A DNA stretch of 64,000 nt from Halobacterium wangiae (lineage in GTDB: Archaea > Halobacteriota > Halobacteria > Halobacteriales > Halobacteriaceae), in contig NZ_CP089588.1 of the NCBI RefSeq assembly GCF_021249345.1, forward strand, positions 1,302,001 through 1,366,000, read 5' to 3'. Shown one piece after another: positions 46,118 through 55,614 of this stretch (position 1 is its first letter; each line of letters begins with the position of its first letter). The position numbers were made by a program, and so were the translations under genes. The notes beneath the pieces were generated by a model that saw only the letters and a program-made list of their open reading frames with translations, was not told the origin of the DNA and ran no database searches.

Positions 46118-46690
46118 TCAGCCACCTCCCACGACGACCCTGACCGCGACCACGAGGAACGCGAGGCCGAACACGTCGCCGGTCGTCGTCACGAGCGGGC
46201 CGACGAGCGTGTCGGGGTTGTGGCCGCGCCGGAACCCGACGAAGACGACGGCAACGACGGCGACAGTGAGCGCGACGCCGGAGAGCAACCCGGCGACGAA
46301 CGCCACACCGACGAGCGTCCAGACGCCGGCGACCGGCCGGCCGAGCAGGACGAGCGTGAGGAAGGCGACGAGCGCGGCGAAGACACTCGCGATCAGGCCG
46401 TTCGACATCGCCGCCGCGGCCGCCGCTCGCAGGCGTTCGTCGCCGGCGGCGACGTTCGGTTCGACGACACCCTGGTGGAGGCCGGTGGCGAGGCGCGCGC
46501 CGAACGCGCCGTAGACGTTCCCGCGGGTCGCCAGCAGCGCGGGAACGAGCACGAGTAGCCCCTCCACCACGCGGAGCTGGACGCGCATCCCGCCGAGGAC
46601 GACCCCCGCGAACAGGCCGCCGACCACGCTCGCGGCCAGCGCCGGGGCGGCCTCCCGGTAGGCGTCGACGGCGACCGCGCGCACGCTCAT
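46118..46690 (-). CDS. MgtE/SLC41-type cation transporter, half-protein A
   Basis: A 190-residue membrane protein with about five helices; LVPALLATRGNVYGAFGARL followed by ATGLHQG is the family motif (GN, ARLAT and H-x-G), matching that in the next gene. The two halves are paralogous and together make the two-domain unit of SLC41 or an MgtE dimer, so a Mg2+ or other divalent ion carrier as a hetero-oligomer is likely. ATG 46690 (MSVRAVAVDAYREA) is chosen over 46738. Confidence 0.8.
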   Translation of the reverse strand: MSVRAVAVDAYREAAPALAASVVGGLFAGVVLGGMRVQLRVVEGLLVLVPALLATRGNVYGAFGARLATGLHQGVVEPNVAAGDERLRAAAAAAMSNGLIASVFAALVAFLTLVLLGRPVAGVWTLVGVAFVAGLLSGVALTVAVVAVVFVGFRRGHNPDTLVGPLVTTTGDVFGLAFLVVAVRVVVGGG

Positions 46691-46738
46691 GGCCGACCGG
46701 ACGCACCGTGCGGGGAAAAAACCCGACGGCGCCCGCAC

Positions 46739-47656
46739 TCACTCGGGTTCCGTGCGGAGGAGGTAGACGAGCGCGCCGGCACCGCCGACGACCACGGCGC
46801 CAGCGATCCACGCCGCCAGGTTCGGGCGAGAGTCGCCGTGCCGGCCCGTCCGGCCGTCGAGGAAGACGGCGAGGGGCGCCAGCACCCACGCGTGGACGAA
46901 CACCGCTAGACCGAGTTCGAACGTGGGGTCGAAGGCGGCGAGCACGAGTCCCGCGGCGAACGCGGCGACGACGCCGACGAGGACGTCGCGCCAGACGTGG
47001 GTGGCGCTCTCGGGGTCGTCGACGACGGCCGCCTTCCGGACGAGGTAGGCGACGGCGACGGCGACGTTCACCACCGGCACGAGTCCACCCACCGCCCACG
47101 GGAGCGCTCGCGGCGACCAGGTCGCGTCGTGGGTCTGCCAGGCGTCGTAGCCCAGCGAGAGCGCGAGCACGACCGCGGTCGTCAGACCGAGCGCGAGCGC
47201 CGGGACGGTCGCGCCGGTGCGGAACGCGACGAACCCGGCCAGCCCCGCGAGGACGCCGGCCGCGACGACCACCTCGGTCAGCGAGTGGGTGTCCTCCCGG
47301 GCCGGTTCGGCGTCCTCGCGGAGCGCACGCGTCTCGTCCACGTCCACCGCGTAGTCACCACCCTCACCAGTGAGCACGACGCGCTCCCCGGTGAGCGACT
47401 GTGGACCGGCGGTGCCGTGACCGACGGCGTCGAGGAGTCGCGCGAGTCGACTCGAGGCGTGTCCCCCGGTCGGCCACGCCTCGTACACGCGGACCGTCTC
47501 GCCGTCGTCGAGTTCCACGGCGAGCGCGAGCGCGTGGTTCGCGTCGACGTCGACCGGGTAGTCGTGCGAGACGGTGCTGGCGTCGACGCGCGTCGCTCGC
47601 CGAACCACGCCAGTCACGCGGCGCCCCGCCCGCCCGGTCGGTCCCCTGTGGCGCAT
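46739..47656 (-). CDS. Haloarchaeal multi-helix membrane protein of unknown function
   Basis: A 305-residue protein. The first 130 residues are a soluble mixed domain (DASTVSHDYPVDVDANHALAL, then GERVVLTGEGGDYAVDVDET), followed by about six membrane helices from residue 130 to 300. The third loop, LPWAVGGLVPVVNVAVAVAYLVRKA (shown as a run of one helix), is Val/Ala rich. I recognise no named family. It lies 47 nt from ffh and reads in the same direction, so it may share its transcript. Confidence 0.65.
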   Translation of the reverse strand: MRHRGPTGRAGRRVTGVVRRATRVDASTVSHDYPVDVDANHALALAVELDDGETVRVYEAWPTGGHASSRLARLLDAVGHGTAGPQSLTGERVVLTGEGGDYAVDVDETRALREDAEPAREDTHSLTEVVVAAGVLAGLAGFVAFRTGATVPALALGLTTAVVLALSLGYDAWQTHDATWSPRALPWAVGGLVPVVNVAVAVAYLVRKAAVVDDPESATHVWRDVLVGVVAAFAAGLVLAAFDPTFELGLAVFVHAWVLAPLAVFLDGRTGRHGDSRPNLAAWIAGAVVVGGAGALVYLLRTEPE

Positions 47657-47703
47657 TCACACGAGATTTCGCGACCGGGGGCAAAACACTACTGGCCGGC
47701 GGG

Positions 47704-49080
47704 TCAGAACATGCCGCCGAAGCCGCCACCGCCGCCGCCGCCCTGCATCTTCTTCATCATCCGCTGCATGTCGCCGTCGCCCATCCCCTGGAACTGCTTC
47801 ATTGTGCGGGCCATCATCTTGTGCTGGTCGAGCAGCTCCTTCACCGTCTCCTCGGACTGCCCGGACCCCTTCGCGATGCGTTTGACCTGCGAGGCGCCCA
47901 CGGAGCGCGGGTTCGCCATCTCCGCCTCGGTCATCGAGTCCATGATGACCTCGAAGTTCCGCATCCGGTCCTGGGTGACGTCCATCGCGTTGTCCGGCAG
48001 TTCGTCCATCAGCCCGCCACCCATCCCCGGGATCATGTCCATCACCTGGTCGAGGGGGCCCATGTTGTCCATCGCCTGCATCTGCTTGCGCATGTCGTGG
48101 AGCGTGAACTCCCCCTTCATCATGTCCTCGGGGTCCCAGTCGTCCTCGCCCTCCTGGGTCTCCTGCATCGCGCGCTCGACGCGCTCGGTGAGCTGCTTGA
48201 GGTCCCCCATCCCGAGCAGCCGGGAGATGAAGCTGTCCGGCTCGAAGCGCTCGACGTCCTGGACCGTCTCGCCGGTCCCCAGGAACGCGATGGTCGACCC
48301 CGTCTCGTTGACCGCGGTGAGCGCCCCGCCACCCTTCGCCGTCCCGTCGAGTTTCGTGATGGCGACGCCGTCGATGCCGATGGACTCGTCGAACTGCTTG
48401 GCCTGGTCTTTCGCGCCCTGGCCGATGGCGGCGTCGAGGACGAGCAGACTGCGGTCGGGGTCGACGGTCCGTTCTATCTCCTCGATCTCGCTAATGAGGT
48501 CGTCCTCCAGCGCGTGACGACCCGCCGTGTCCACGATGTGGACGTCGGCGTCCGTCGTGGCCTCGAGGCCGTCCCGGGCGATCTGGACGGGGTCCTCGCC
48601 GTCGGGGTCGCCGTAGAACTCCACCTCCGCGCGCTCGGTCATCTCCTTGGCCTGGTCGTAGGCGCCCGGCCGGAACGTGTCCGTCTGGATGACCGCGGGG
48701 CGCAGCCCCTTCTTCGAGAACCACCACGCCATCTTCGCCGCGGTGGTCGTCTTCCCGGAGCCCTGCAGGCCCGCCAGGAGGATGGTCTGGTCCTCCAGGG
48801 GGATGTTCGTCGAGTCACCGACGAGGTCGACGAGTTCCTCGTAGACGATGCGGAGGACGTGGTCGCGGGCGGACGTGCCGCTGGGCGGCTCCTCGTCGAG
48901 GGCGCGCTCCTTGATGCTGTCCGAGAGGTCCATGACGAGGCTCACGTCGACGTCGGCCTGGAGCAGCGAGCGCTGGATCTCCTTGACCACGTTGTCGACG
49001 TCCTCCTCGGAGATCCGGGACTTCCCGCGGAGCGTGTCGAGGGTGCCCCGTAGGGAACTCCCGAGGTCGTCGAGTACCAT
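47704..49080 (-). CDS. ffh: Signal recognition particle 54 kDa GTPase
   Basis: A 458-residue SRP54 protein that binds signal sequences and 7S RNA. N domain residues 1-95; G domain with [15 protein letters not shown] (G1), [21 protein letters not shown] (G3), [11 protein letters not shown] (G4 with TKLD); and a Met-rich M domain (about 300-440) ending in a Gly-rich tail [12 protein letters not shown]. The G4 Lys is present here, in contrast with FtsY at 52022. Confidence 0.97.
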   Translation of the reverse strand: MVLDDLGSSLRGTLDTLRGKSRISEEDVDNVVKEIQRSLLQADVDVSLVMDLSDSIKERALDEEPPSGTSARDHVLRIVYEELVDLVGDSTNIPLEDQTILLAGLQGSGKTTTAAKMAWWFSKKGLRPAVIQTDTFRPGAYDQAKEMTERAEVEFYGDPDGEDPVQIARDGLEATTDADVHIVDTAGRHALEDDLISEIEEIERTVDPDRSLLVLDAAIGQGAKDQAKQFDESIGIDGVAITKLDGTAKGGGALTAVNETGSTIAFLGTGETVQDVERFEPDSFISRLLGMGDLKQLTERVERAMQETQEGEDDWDPEDMMKGEFTLHDMRKQMQAMDNMGPLDQVMDMIPGMGGGLMDELPDNAMDVTQDRMRNFEVIMDSMTEAEMANPRSVGASQVKRIAKGSGQSEETVKELLDQHKMMARTMKQFQGMGDGDMQRMMKKMQGGGGGGGFGGMF

Positions 49081-49136
49081 TGTTGCCCGGAAGTAGACGG
49101 CGACCCCCTAAGAGCCTTGTTCCATGGGTCGCCCCG

Positions 49137-51449
49137 TCAGTCCTCGTCGCCGTGTATCGCCCGCCACACGGTCTCGTCGGTCACTGGCATGTCGAGGTGA
49201 CTGACGCCAAACGGTTCGAGGGCGTCCACGACGGCGTTCACGACGGCCGGCGGGGCGGCGATGGTGCCGCCCTCGCCGATGCCCTTCACGCCGAGTTCGT
49301 TCCGGGGGCTCGGCGTCTCTGTCGTCCGTGTCTCGACGTCCGGCAGGTCGCCGGCCGTCGGGACGCCGTACTCCTGGAGGCCGGCCGTGTGGAGCGAGCC
49401 GTTCTCGCCGTAGACGGCGTGTTCGGAGCGCGCCTGCCCAATTCCCTGTGCGACGCCGCCGTGTATCTGGCCCTCGACGAGCGTCGGGTTCACCTGCACG
49501 CCGCAGTCGTCGTGAGCCACGTAGCGTTCGATCTCGACCTCGCCGGTCTCCGCGTCGACGGCGACCACGGCGGCGTGCGCGCCGAACGGGTACGTCGAGT
49601 CCGCGAGTTCGTAGAACGTCGTCGCCTCCAGGCCCGGGTCGGGGTCGCCGGACCCGTAGGCGGCGCTGGCGACGTCCGCGAGCGACACCGACCGCTCCGG
49701 CGCGCCGCGCACGTGCCACTCGCCGTCGTCCACGACCACGTCCTCGACTGGGGCTTCGAGTTCGCTCGCCGCGGCGTTCCGTACCTTCTCTGCGACCTCG
49801 CGGGCGCTCTCGGCGACGGCGTTCCCGCCGACGACGGTGCTGCGACTCCCGAACGTCCCCGTGCCCTGTGGCACCTGGTCGGTGTCGCCCTCGTGAACGG
49901 CGACGTCCTCGTAGGCGACCCCGAGTTCGTCCGCGACGATCTGAGCGTACGTCGTCGCGTGGCCCTGGCCGTGAGAGTGCGTTCCCGCGGCCACCTGCAC
50001 GCTCCCGTCCGGGTGGACACGGACCACTCCGCTCTCGAAGCCACTGCCCGCGTCTTCCACGTGGCAGGCGACCCCGACGCCGACGTAGCGGCCGTCTTCC
50101 CGCTCCCGGGCGTCGAGTATGTCGTCGATGGGGCCGAGCGCCTCGTCGAGCGCCCGCTCGTAGTCTCCGGAGTCGAGTGTGACGCCGGTCGCCGTCTCGT
50201 GCGGGAAGTCGTCTGGCGAGATCAGGTTCCGCCGCCGGAGCTCCACGGGGTCGACGCCGAGTTCGCGCGCCGCCGCGTCGACCAGGCGCTCGGTGACGTA
50301 GATGGCCTCGGGGCGGCCCGCGCCGCGGTAGGCGTGCACGGGCGCGGTGTTCGTGAACACGACCGTCGTCTCGCAGTGGACCGCGGGCACGTCGTAGACG
50401 TTCGGGAGCAGTTGCCCGTAGTGGGCCGCGATGGCCGGCCCGACGTCGACGGCGTACGCGCCGGCGTTCGCCGTGGTGTCCGCCCGGATGCCGCGGATGG
50501 TGCCGTCGTCGTCCACGGCGATTTCGGCGTGCGTTCGGTGGTCGCGGCCGTGGGTCCCGGCGCGGCAGTTGCCGCTGCGCGTCGCCGTCCACTTCACGGG
50601 CCGGTCGAGCTGCATCGTCGCCCACGCCGCCACTGACTCTCCCGGATACGTCCGGCCCTTGTGGCCGAACCCGCCGCCGACGTCCGGCGAGACGACGCGC
50701 AGGTCGCGCTCCGCGAGGCCGAGGATGTGCGCGAGGTTGCCGCGCTGCCCGTGGGGGTTCTGGCAGGCCAGGGTCACCGTGAGCCGTCCGTCGGCGTCGT
50801 CCCGACGGGCGAGCGCCGCCCGGGGTTCCATCGCCGTCGGCAGCACGCGGTTGTTCTCCAGGTCCAGTTCGACCACGCGGTCGGCGGCCGCGAACGCCGC
50901 CTCGGTCGCCGCCTCGTCACCGACCGCTCCCCGGACCGCGACGTTGTCCGTCGCGTCCTCGAACAGGGCTGGCGCGTCCGGGTCGGTGGCTGCCCCGGGG
51001 TCCACCACGACGTCGAGTGCGTCGTAGCTCACGGCGACGTCGCGGGCGGCGGTGCTGGCGGCGGCCCGGCTCTCGGCCACCACGGCGGCGACCGGCTGGC
51101 CGTCGTAGCGCACGCGGCCGTCTGCCAGCACCGGCTGTCCGGACGGGTCGCAGTCGAGGGCAGACCCGGCCACCGGGAGGCGACCCGGCGCGTCCGACGC
51201 CGCGATATCCGCCCACGTGTACACCGCGAGCACGTCGTCGTGTTCGAGGGCTCCGCTCGCGTCGACGTCCTCGACGTCTGCGTGGCCGCGCTGGCTCCGC
51301 ACGAGCGCGAGGTGGGCTTGCCCGGGCGCGTCCAGGTCGTCGGTGTACGCCGCGTTCCCGGTGACGAGCGCGGCGTCCTCGCGGCGCGGCACTCGCTCGC
51401 CGACCAGTCGGGAGGACTCCCGGGGCGCGTCGGGGTCGCGATTCGGCAT
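49137..51449 (-). CDS. Xanthine dehydrogenase-family molybdopterin-binding subunit (CoxL-like form II), orphan
   Basis: A 770-residue molybdenum hydroxylase large subunit. LVGERVPRREDAALVTGNAAYTDDL (in part) opens the family; GGGFGHKG at 258-265 binds molybdopterin; AYRGAGR at 373-379 is the form II CoxL signature; and GVKGIGEGGTIAAPPAVVN contains the catalytic Glu. The companion FAD (medium) and 2Fe-2S (small) subunit genes are not next to it; its neighbours are ffh and an unrelated hypothetical gene. The substrate may be a purine, an aldehyde or an aromatic, not necessarily CO. ATG 51449. Confidence 0.9.
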   Translation of the reverse strand: MPNRDPDAPRESSRLVGERVPRREDAALVTGNAAYTDDLDAPGQAHLALVRSQRGHADVEDVDASGALEHDDVLAVYTWADIAASDAPGRLPVAGSALDCDPSGQPVLADGRVRYDGQPVAAVVAESRAAASTAARDVAVSYDALDVVVDPGAATDPDAPALFEDATDNVAVRGAVGDEAATEAAFAAADRVVELDLENNRVLPTAMEPRAALARRDDADGRLTVTLACQNPHGQRGNLAHILGLAERDLRVVSPDVGGGFGHKGRTYPGESVAAWATMQLDRPVKWTATRSGNCRAGTHGRDHRTHAEIAVDDDGTIRGIRADTTANAGAYAVDVGPAIAAHYGQLLPNVYDVPAVHCETTVVFTNTAPVHAYRGAGRPEAIYVTERLVDAAARELGVDPVELRRRNLISPDDFPHETATGVTLDSGDYERALDEALGPIDDILDAREREDGRYVGVGVACHVEDAGSGFESGVVRVHPDGSVQVAAGTHSHGQGHATTYAQIVADELGVAYEDVAVHEGDTDQVPQGTGTFGSRSTVVGGNAVAESAREVAEKVRNAAASELEAPVEDVVVDDGEWHVRGAPERSVSLADVASAAYGSGDPDPGLEATTFYELADSTYPFGAHAAVVAVDAETGEVEIERYVAHDDCGVQVNPTLVEGQIHGGVAQGIGQARSEHAVYGENGSLHTAGLQEYGVPTAGDLPDVETRTTETPSPRNELGVKGIGEGGTIAAPPAVVNAVVDALEPFGVSHLDMPVTDETVWRAIHGDED

Positions 51450-51583
51450 GTCCCGGGGTTGCACGCCGCGCCTAAAGGCTGTTTCCTGAACTCGATTCGA
51501 GTCGCCCGGTTCGTGGCACGGACGGTCGGCGCACACTGGCCCGTAGCGGCACGTTCAACCCGCTCGCGCCCATAGGCCCGCTC

Positions 51584-52018
51584 GTGTCACCCGTCCACGC
51601 CACGCGAGCGCTCGTCGACGTGCTCTGTGAACTCGCGGCGGACGCCGACCCGAACTCGCTGTCGGTGCGACTGGCAGCGACGCCGGCGGCCGACCTCCGC
51701 CCCACGGACGGCGCGCTCACCGGTGTCGACCCGGAGACCCCGGTGCTCTCGGACTTCTACTTCCCGGACGCCGGCGACGCGCTCACCAACGTCTTCGGCG
51801 TGGACCTCGCGACCCCGACCGGCCAGACCGCCGGCCGGTTCGCGTCCCACCCCGACGGCAACCCCGAGGTCTCCATCACGGACGACCTCCACGCACAGCT
51901 ACTCGTCGCAGTCCCACCGTGGGAGACGGAGAACGTCCGCGCGTACGACCGCAACGGCACCGCTCGCGACCTGGTGCTGGTAGACGCGGAAGCGCCGGAA
52001 CCGGACGCCCTGGGCTGA
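51584..52018 (+). CDS. Haloarchaeal conserved hypothetical protein
   Basis: A 144-residue acidic protein from GTG 51584 (MSPVHATRALVDVLCELAAD). Predicted mixed alpha/beta, with DFYFPDAGDALTNVFGVDLATP in the middle and an AQLLVAVPPWETENVRAYDRNG tail (two separate parts). No known catalytic motif, no membrane helix. It converges with ftsY, 3 nt between stops. Confidence 0.6.
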   Translation: MSPVHATRALVDVLCELAADADPNSLSVRLAATPAADLRPTDGALTGVDPETPVLSDFYFPDAGDALTNVFGVDLATPTGQTAGRFASHPDGNPEVSITDDLHAQLLVAVPPWETENVRAYDRNGTARDLVLVDAEAPEPDALG

Positions 52019-52021
52019 CCG

Positions 52022-53200
52022 TCAGTCGGCCAGCAGGTCCTCGACCATCGCCTCGGGGTCGAACTTCTGGAGGTCGTCGTACCCCTGTCCGGTGCCCAGG
52101 AAGAGAATGGGTTTGCCAGTGACTTGCGCGACGGAGATGGCCGCGCCACCCTGGCTGTCGGCGTCCGCCATCGTCAGAATCGTGCCGTCGACCTCGGCCG
52201 CGGAGTTGAACTCGCGGGCGCGGTTCACCGCGTCCTGGCCCGCCACCGCCTCGTCGACGAACAGCGTGAGGTCGGGGTCGACGACGCGCCCGAGTTTCTC
52301 CAGCTGACTCATCAGGTCGTTGGAGGTGTGCAGGCGGCCCGCCGTGTCCCCGAGCACGACGTCGACGTCGTTAGCCTCGGCGTACTCCACGGCGTCGTAG
52401 ATGACCGCCGTCGGGTCGCCGCCCTGCTCGTGGCTGATGAGTTTCAGCCCGAGGTTGTCCGCGTGCTCCTGGATCTGCTCGTTCGCGCCGGCACGGTACG
52501 TGTCGCCGTTGGCCAGCACGGTCGAGTAGCCGCGGTCCTCGAGGTACTTCCCGAGTTTCGCGATGGAGGTCGTCTTCCCGACGCCGTTGACGCCCGTGAA
52601 GACGACGGTGACGGGCTTCTCGGCGGCCGCGATGGCCTCGTCGAAGTCGAAGTGCCCCACGTCGATGACCGACAGCAGGGCGTCCCGGAGCGCCTCCTCG
52701 ACGAGTTCGTCCGTGCTCTCCGTGAACTTCCGCTCCTCGCCGACGAGGTCCTCGTGGATGGTCTCGACGATCTCGTCGGCGACGCTCATCTCCACGTCGC
52801 TCTCCAGCAGCGCGAACTCCAGGTTCCGGAGCGGTTCCTCGAGGTCGTCCTCGTGGATCCTGACGCGCCCCTTCGCGAACGAGGTGGCCGAACTCAGGAA
52901 GCCGCCGTTGCCGGAATCGTCGGCGGCTTCGTCTGCGTCGTCACTCTCACCGGCGTCGCCATCGTCACCGGCCTCGGCGTCCGCCGCCGCTTCATCGTCG
53001 GACGCCGCGTCCGTGGACGCCTCGGGTTCGGCTGGCTCCTCGGTCTCAGCCGTCTCCTCGGCGACTCCGTCCTCCGCTTCCTCCGTCTCGGTTTCTTCCG
53101 GCGCCGCGGCTTCGTCGTCGAGTTCCTCGGCGCTCTCCTCGGCGACCTCCTCGGCGTCCTCCCGGAAGTCCGAGAGCTTGTCCTTCAGACCGTCGAACAT
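52022..53200 (-). CDS. ftsY: SRP receptor GTPase FtsY
   Basis: A 392-residue SRP receptor. The N-terminal 100 residues form a very acidic region (EEVAEESAEELDDEAAAPEE in part) that likely replaces a membrane anchor. The NG domain has GVNGVGKTTSIAKLG (G1), GDTYRAGANEQ, DTAGRLHTSND (G3) and FLGTGQGYDDL (G5). The G4 motif, TKxD in nearly all SRP GTPases, reads T343-M-A-D346 here, from an ATG codon at 52169-52171 where AAG is expected. All else looks normal, and the frame is intact. Confidence 0.95.
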   Translation of the reverse strand: MFDGLKDKLSDFREDAEEVAEESAEELDDEAAAPEETETEEAEDGVAEETAETEEPAEPEASTDAASDDEAAADAEAGDDGDAGESDDADEAADDSGNGGFLSSATSFAKGRVRIHEDDLEEPLRNLEFALLESDVEMSVADEIVETIHEDLVGEERKFTESTDELVEEALRDALLSVIDVGHFDFDEAIAAAEKPVTVVFTGVNGVGKTTSIAKLGKYLEDRGYSTVLANGDTYRAGANEQIQEHADNLGLKLISHEQGGDPTAVIYDAVEYAEANDVDVVLGDTAGRLHTSNDLMSQLEKLGRVVDPDLTLFVDEAVAGQDAVNRAREFNSAAEVDGTILTMADADSQGGAAISVAQVTGKPILFLGTGQGYDDLQKFDPEAMVEDLLAD

Positions 53201-53204
53201 GCCC

Positions 53205-53666
53205 TTATTCGCCGTTCTGCTGCTGCTCCTGGGCCTGCATCTGCTGCTGCATCATCTGCTGCTGGGCCTGCTGAGCCTGCTGTTCGAGCGAGGACTGCTC
53301 CTCCTCGACCGTCGAGATCTCCTCGCGGACGTCCTCGATGCGCTCGTCGACGGCGCCCTTCTTCTCCTCGAGGACATCGACGGCGTCGTCGCTGGTCTGC
53401 TCCGCGGCGTAGCCGCCGCCGAGGCTGACGACGACCTCGTCGATGTCCTCGATCTCGGCGCGCACGTACGCGTCGCCGCCGAGGGGGACCTGCACCGTCG
53501 ACCCCGTCTCGAGGACGTCGAGGGCCTCCTTGGCCTCCTCGATCTCGGCCTTCTCGGCCTGGAGCGCCTCGATGTCGCCTTTCAGCTCCTCTTTCTCCTC
53601 TTCGAGGGCCTGAATTTCCTGGGACAATTGCTGCAGTTGCTGTTGACCGCCGCCTCCAAGACTCAT
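53205..53666 (-). CDS. pfdA: Prefoldin alpha subunit
   Basis: A 153-residue protein of two long coiled coils joined by a beta hairpin region (VQVPLGGDAYVRAEIEDIDEVVVSLG, in part). The C-terminal coil is rich in Gln (QQAQQAQQQMMQQQMQAQ). It caps unfolded proteins and hands them to the thermosome. ATG 53666; its stop is 4 nt before ftsY, so the two are probably cotranscribed. Confidence 0.93.
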   Translation of the reverse strand: MSLGGGGQQQLQQLSQEIQALEEEKEELKGDIEALQAEKAEIEEAKEALDVLETGSTVQVPLGGDAYVRAEIEDIDEVVVSLGGGYAAEQTSDDAVDVLEEKKGAVDERIEDVREEISTVEEEQSSLEQQAQQAQQQMMQQQMQAQEQQQNGE

Positions 53667-53792
53667 GGGGGAAAATCCGGGAGCGAGCGGGAAGTATCTT
53701 CTCATCCAAACACTGCAGGGGGCGTCGTGTCGCCTCCGATCTGGCGAATCGCCGATTTCCGCCGGCTCCCGTGGTCACCACCGCACTCCCCG

Positions 53793-54821
53793 TCAGCGGG
53801 GCGTGATGCCGACGCCGCTGGCGAGCAGTTCGTGGGAGCGCAGCGCGTCCTCGTGGTCGGCGACGACGTGCTGGATCATCACTTCCTCGACGCCGACGCG
53901 GTCGGCGAGCTGCGCCAGTAGACCGTCGAGCGTGTCCGGACTCCCGGAGATCGCTCGCGGCCACTCGTCGGCGTCCAGCGTCGCCGGCGTCGGCTCGGGG
54001 ACGCCGCCGAGTTCGTCGACAGCCTCCTCGACCGAGGGCGTGGTGCCGACCTCGCCCCGCTTCATCCGCCTGTAGGACGCCTCGGCCACGGCTCGCTGTC
54101 GCGCCGCTTCCTCGTCGGTCTCCGCACAGACGGCGTTCACCGCGACCATCGCCTCGGGGTCGTCGACGCCGCCGGCCAGCCGCGACGGCTGGAACTGCTC
54201 GCGGTACGTCTCGACGGAGTGCTCGGCGAACTGCGGCCGGATGAACGCCGCGAAACAGAACGGCAGGCCGAGTTCGGCCGCGATAGCCGCGCTGGCGGGA
54301 CTCGACCCGAGCACCCACGGGGCGGGCGTCGCTTCGCCGGAGCGCGGGATTGTGAGGTCGCTGTAGGCGTGTTCGTCAGGGTAGTCGTCGTAGAGGTGGT
54401 TGACGACGGCCTCGACCTTCTCCGCGTGGTCCTCGTCCGGGTTCTGGACGTGGCGCTCGGTCCCGAGCGCGCTGTCGGCCGCCGGCGACCCGTTCGCTCG
54501 CCCTAGACCGGCGTCGACGCGGCCGGGTGCGAGCGCGTCCAGGGCGCCGAACTGTTCGGCGACCTTGAACGGGCTGTAGTGGTTGAGCAGCACCGCCCCC
54601 GACCCCAGGCGTATCGCGTCGGTCTCGGCGGCGAGGTGACCGAGCAGCACCTCGGGCGTCGTCCCCGCGATGCGGTCGGCCATCCCGTGGTGTTCGGCCA
54701 CCCAGAACCGCTCGTACCCGAGTCGTTCGGCCTGTTGTGCGGCCTCGACGGTGTTCTCGTAGGCGTCGGCCGCGGTGCCGTCGTCGGGGACTGGCGAGAG
54801 GTCGACGACAGAGAGGTCCAT
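53793..54821 (-). CDS. LLM-class flavin-dependent oxidoreductase (luciferase-like)
   Basis: A 342-residue luciferase-like monooxygenase. DLSPVPDDGTAADAYENTVEAAQQAERLGYERFWVAEHHG (in pieces of one domain) is the YwqJ/bacterial luciferase-family start; FWVAEHHGM is the flavin motif. ALAPGRVDAGLGRANGSP and PWVLGSSPASAAIAAELGLPF follow. Uses FMN or F420. It sits between tif6 and pfdA in a place where ribosomal genes often continue. Confidence 0.88.
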   Translation of the reverse strand: MDLSVVDLSPVPDDGTAADAYENTVEAAQQAERLGYERFWVAEHHGMADRIAGTTPEVLLGHLAAETDAIRLGSGAVLLNHYSPFKVAEQFGALDALAPGRVDAGLGRANGSPAADSALGTERHVQNPDEDHAEKVEAVVNHLYDDYPDEHAYSDLTIPRSGEATPAPWVLGSSPASAAIAAELGLPFCFAAFIRPQFAEHSVETYREQFQPSRLAGGVDDPEAMVAVNAVCAETDEEAARQRAVAEASYRRMKRGEVGTTPSVEEAVDELGGVPEPTPATLDADEWPRAISGSPDTLDGLLAQLADRVGVEEVMIQHVVADHEDALRSHELLASGVGITPR

Positions 54822-54945
54822 GTCCCGCCTCGGGGACTGCGCTGGAAAACGGTTCGGCTACCAGCAGTTCCCCGGTGACACCGCCGAAGCGGTACGTCCG
54901 GCGCCGTCGCTGTGTACGTCCCAGAGTGTCCGCGAGAAACCGCCT

Positions 54946-55611
54946 TCAGTCGATGTAGCCGAGCGCGTCGTCGATGCGACCGAGCTCCGGGCCGGTGGTG
55001 TCCTGGCCGACGACGTAGCCGTTCTCGTTGGCGACCAGACCGGAGCCGACGAGCGGCGCGCCGTAGTTGATGGTGCCGATGTCCGCGTGGACGCCGAGCG
55101 CGTCCTCGATGGCGTCGAGCTCCTCGTCCGTGGACTTCGGGTGGCAGAGCACGCCGTCGTTCGTCGCGACGGCGGCGGTGCCGACGGTGTTGACGCCCGC
55201 GAGGCGCCCGCGGGTCACGGGCACGTCGAGGGCGTCCTCGACGGCCTCCACGGCGTCCCGGGAGAGCTCGGAGTGGACGTAGGCGCCGTTGTCGTTGGCG
55301 ACGACGACGTTCCCGGCGGCGTTCACGCGGCCGGGGAGTTCGCCGACCGGGACGCCAACCTGGTCGTCCACGCGGTCGAGTTCGCGCTGCCGGACGCGGC
55401 TACTGACGAGCAGTCCGTTGCCGTTGCCGGCGACGAGCGAGCCGACGGTCGTCGACCCGCCGATGGTCGTCTCGACGGCGGGGACGCCGAGCTCCTCGGC
55501 GACGTCGGCGGTCAGTTCGTCGTCGAGGTCCGGGCGGACGAGGACGCAGTCGTCGGTGGCACGGGCGAAGACACCGACGTACGGGGACCCGATGAAAGCA
55601 GCGCGAAGCAA
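54946..55611 (-). CDS. tif6: Translation initiation factor 6 (aIF6)
   Basis: A 221-residue protein made of five repeats of a beta-alpha unit, the pentein fold that binds the large ribosomal subunit and blocks joining. It opens [20 protein letters not shown]; repeats include [16 protein letters not shown] and [17 protein letters not shown]. The start is TTG 55611; no ATG fits. It follows rpl31e by 3 nt. The order rpl39e-rpl31e-tif6 is widespread in archaea. Confidence 0.95.
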   Translation of the reverse strand: MLRAAFIGSPYVGVFARATDDCVLVRPDLDDELTADVAEELGVPAVETTIGGSTTVGSLVAGNGNGLLVSSRVRQRELDRVDDQVGVPVGELPGRVNAAGNVVVANDNGAYVHSELSRDAVEAVEDALDVPVTRGRLAGVNTVGTAAVATNDGVLCHPKSTDEELDAIEDALGVHADIGTINYGAPLVGSGLVANENGYVVGQDTTGPELGRIDDALGYID

Positions 55612-55614
55612 ACT

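Noticed and set aside
49137-51449. Calling the molybdoenzyme a carbon monoxide dehydrogenase
   Set aside because: The signature is AYRGAGR (form II), not the form I motif with the catalytic Cys, and the other two subunits are absent nearby.
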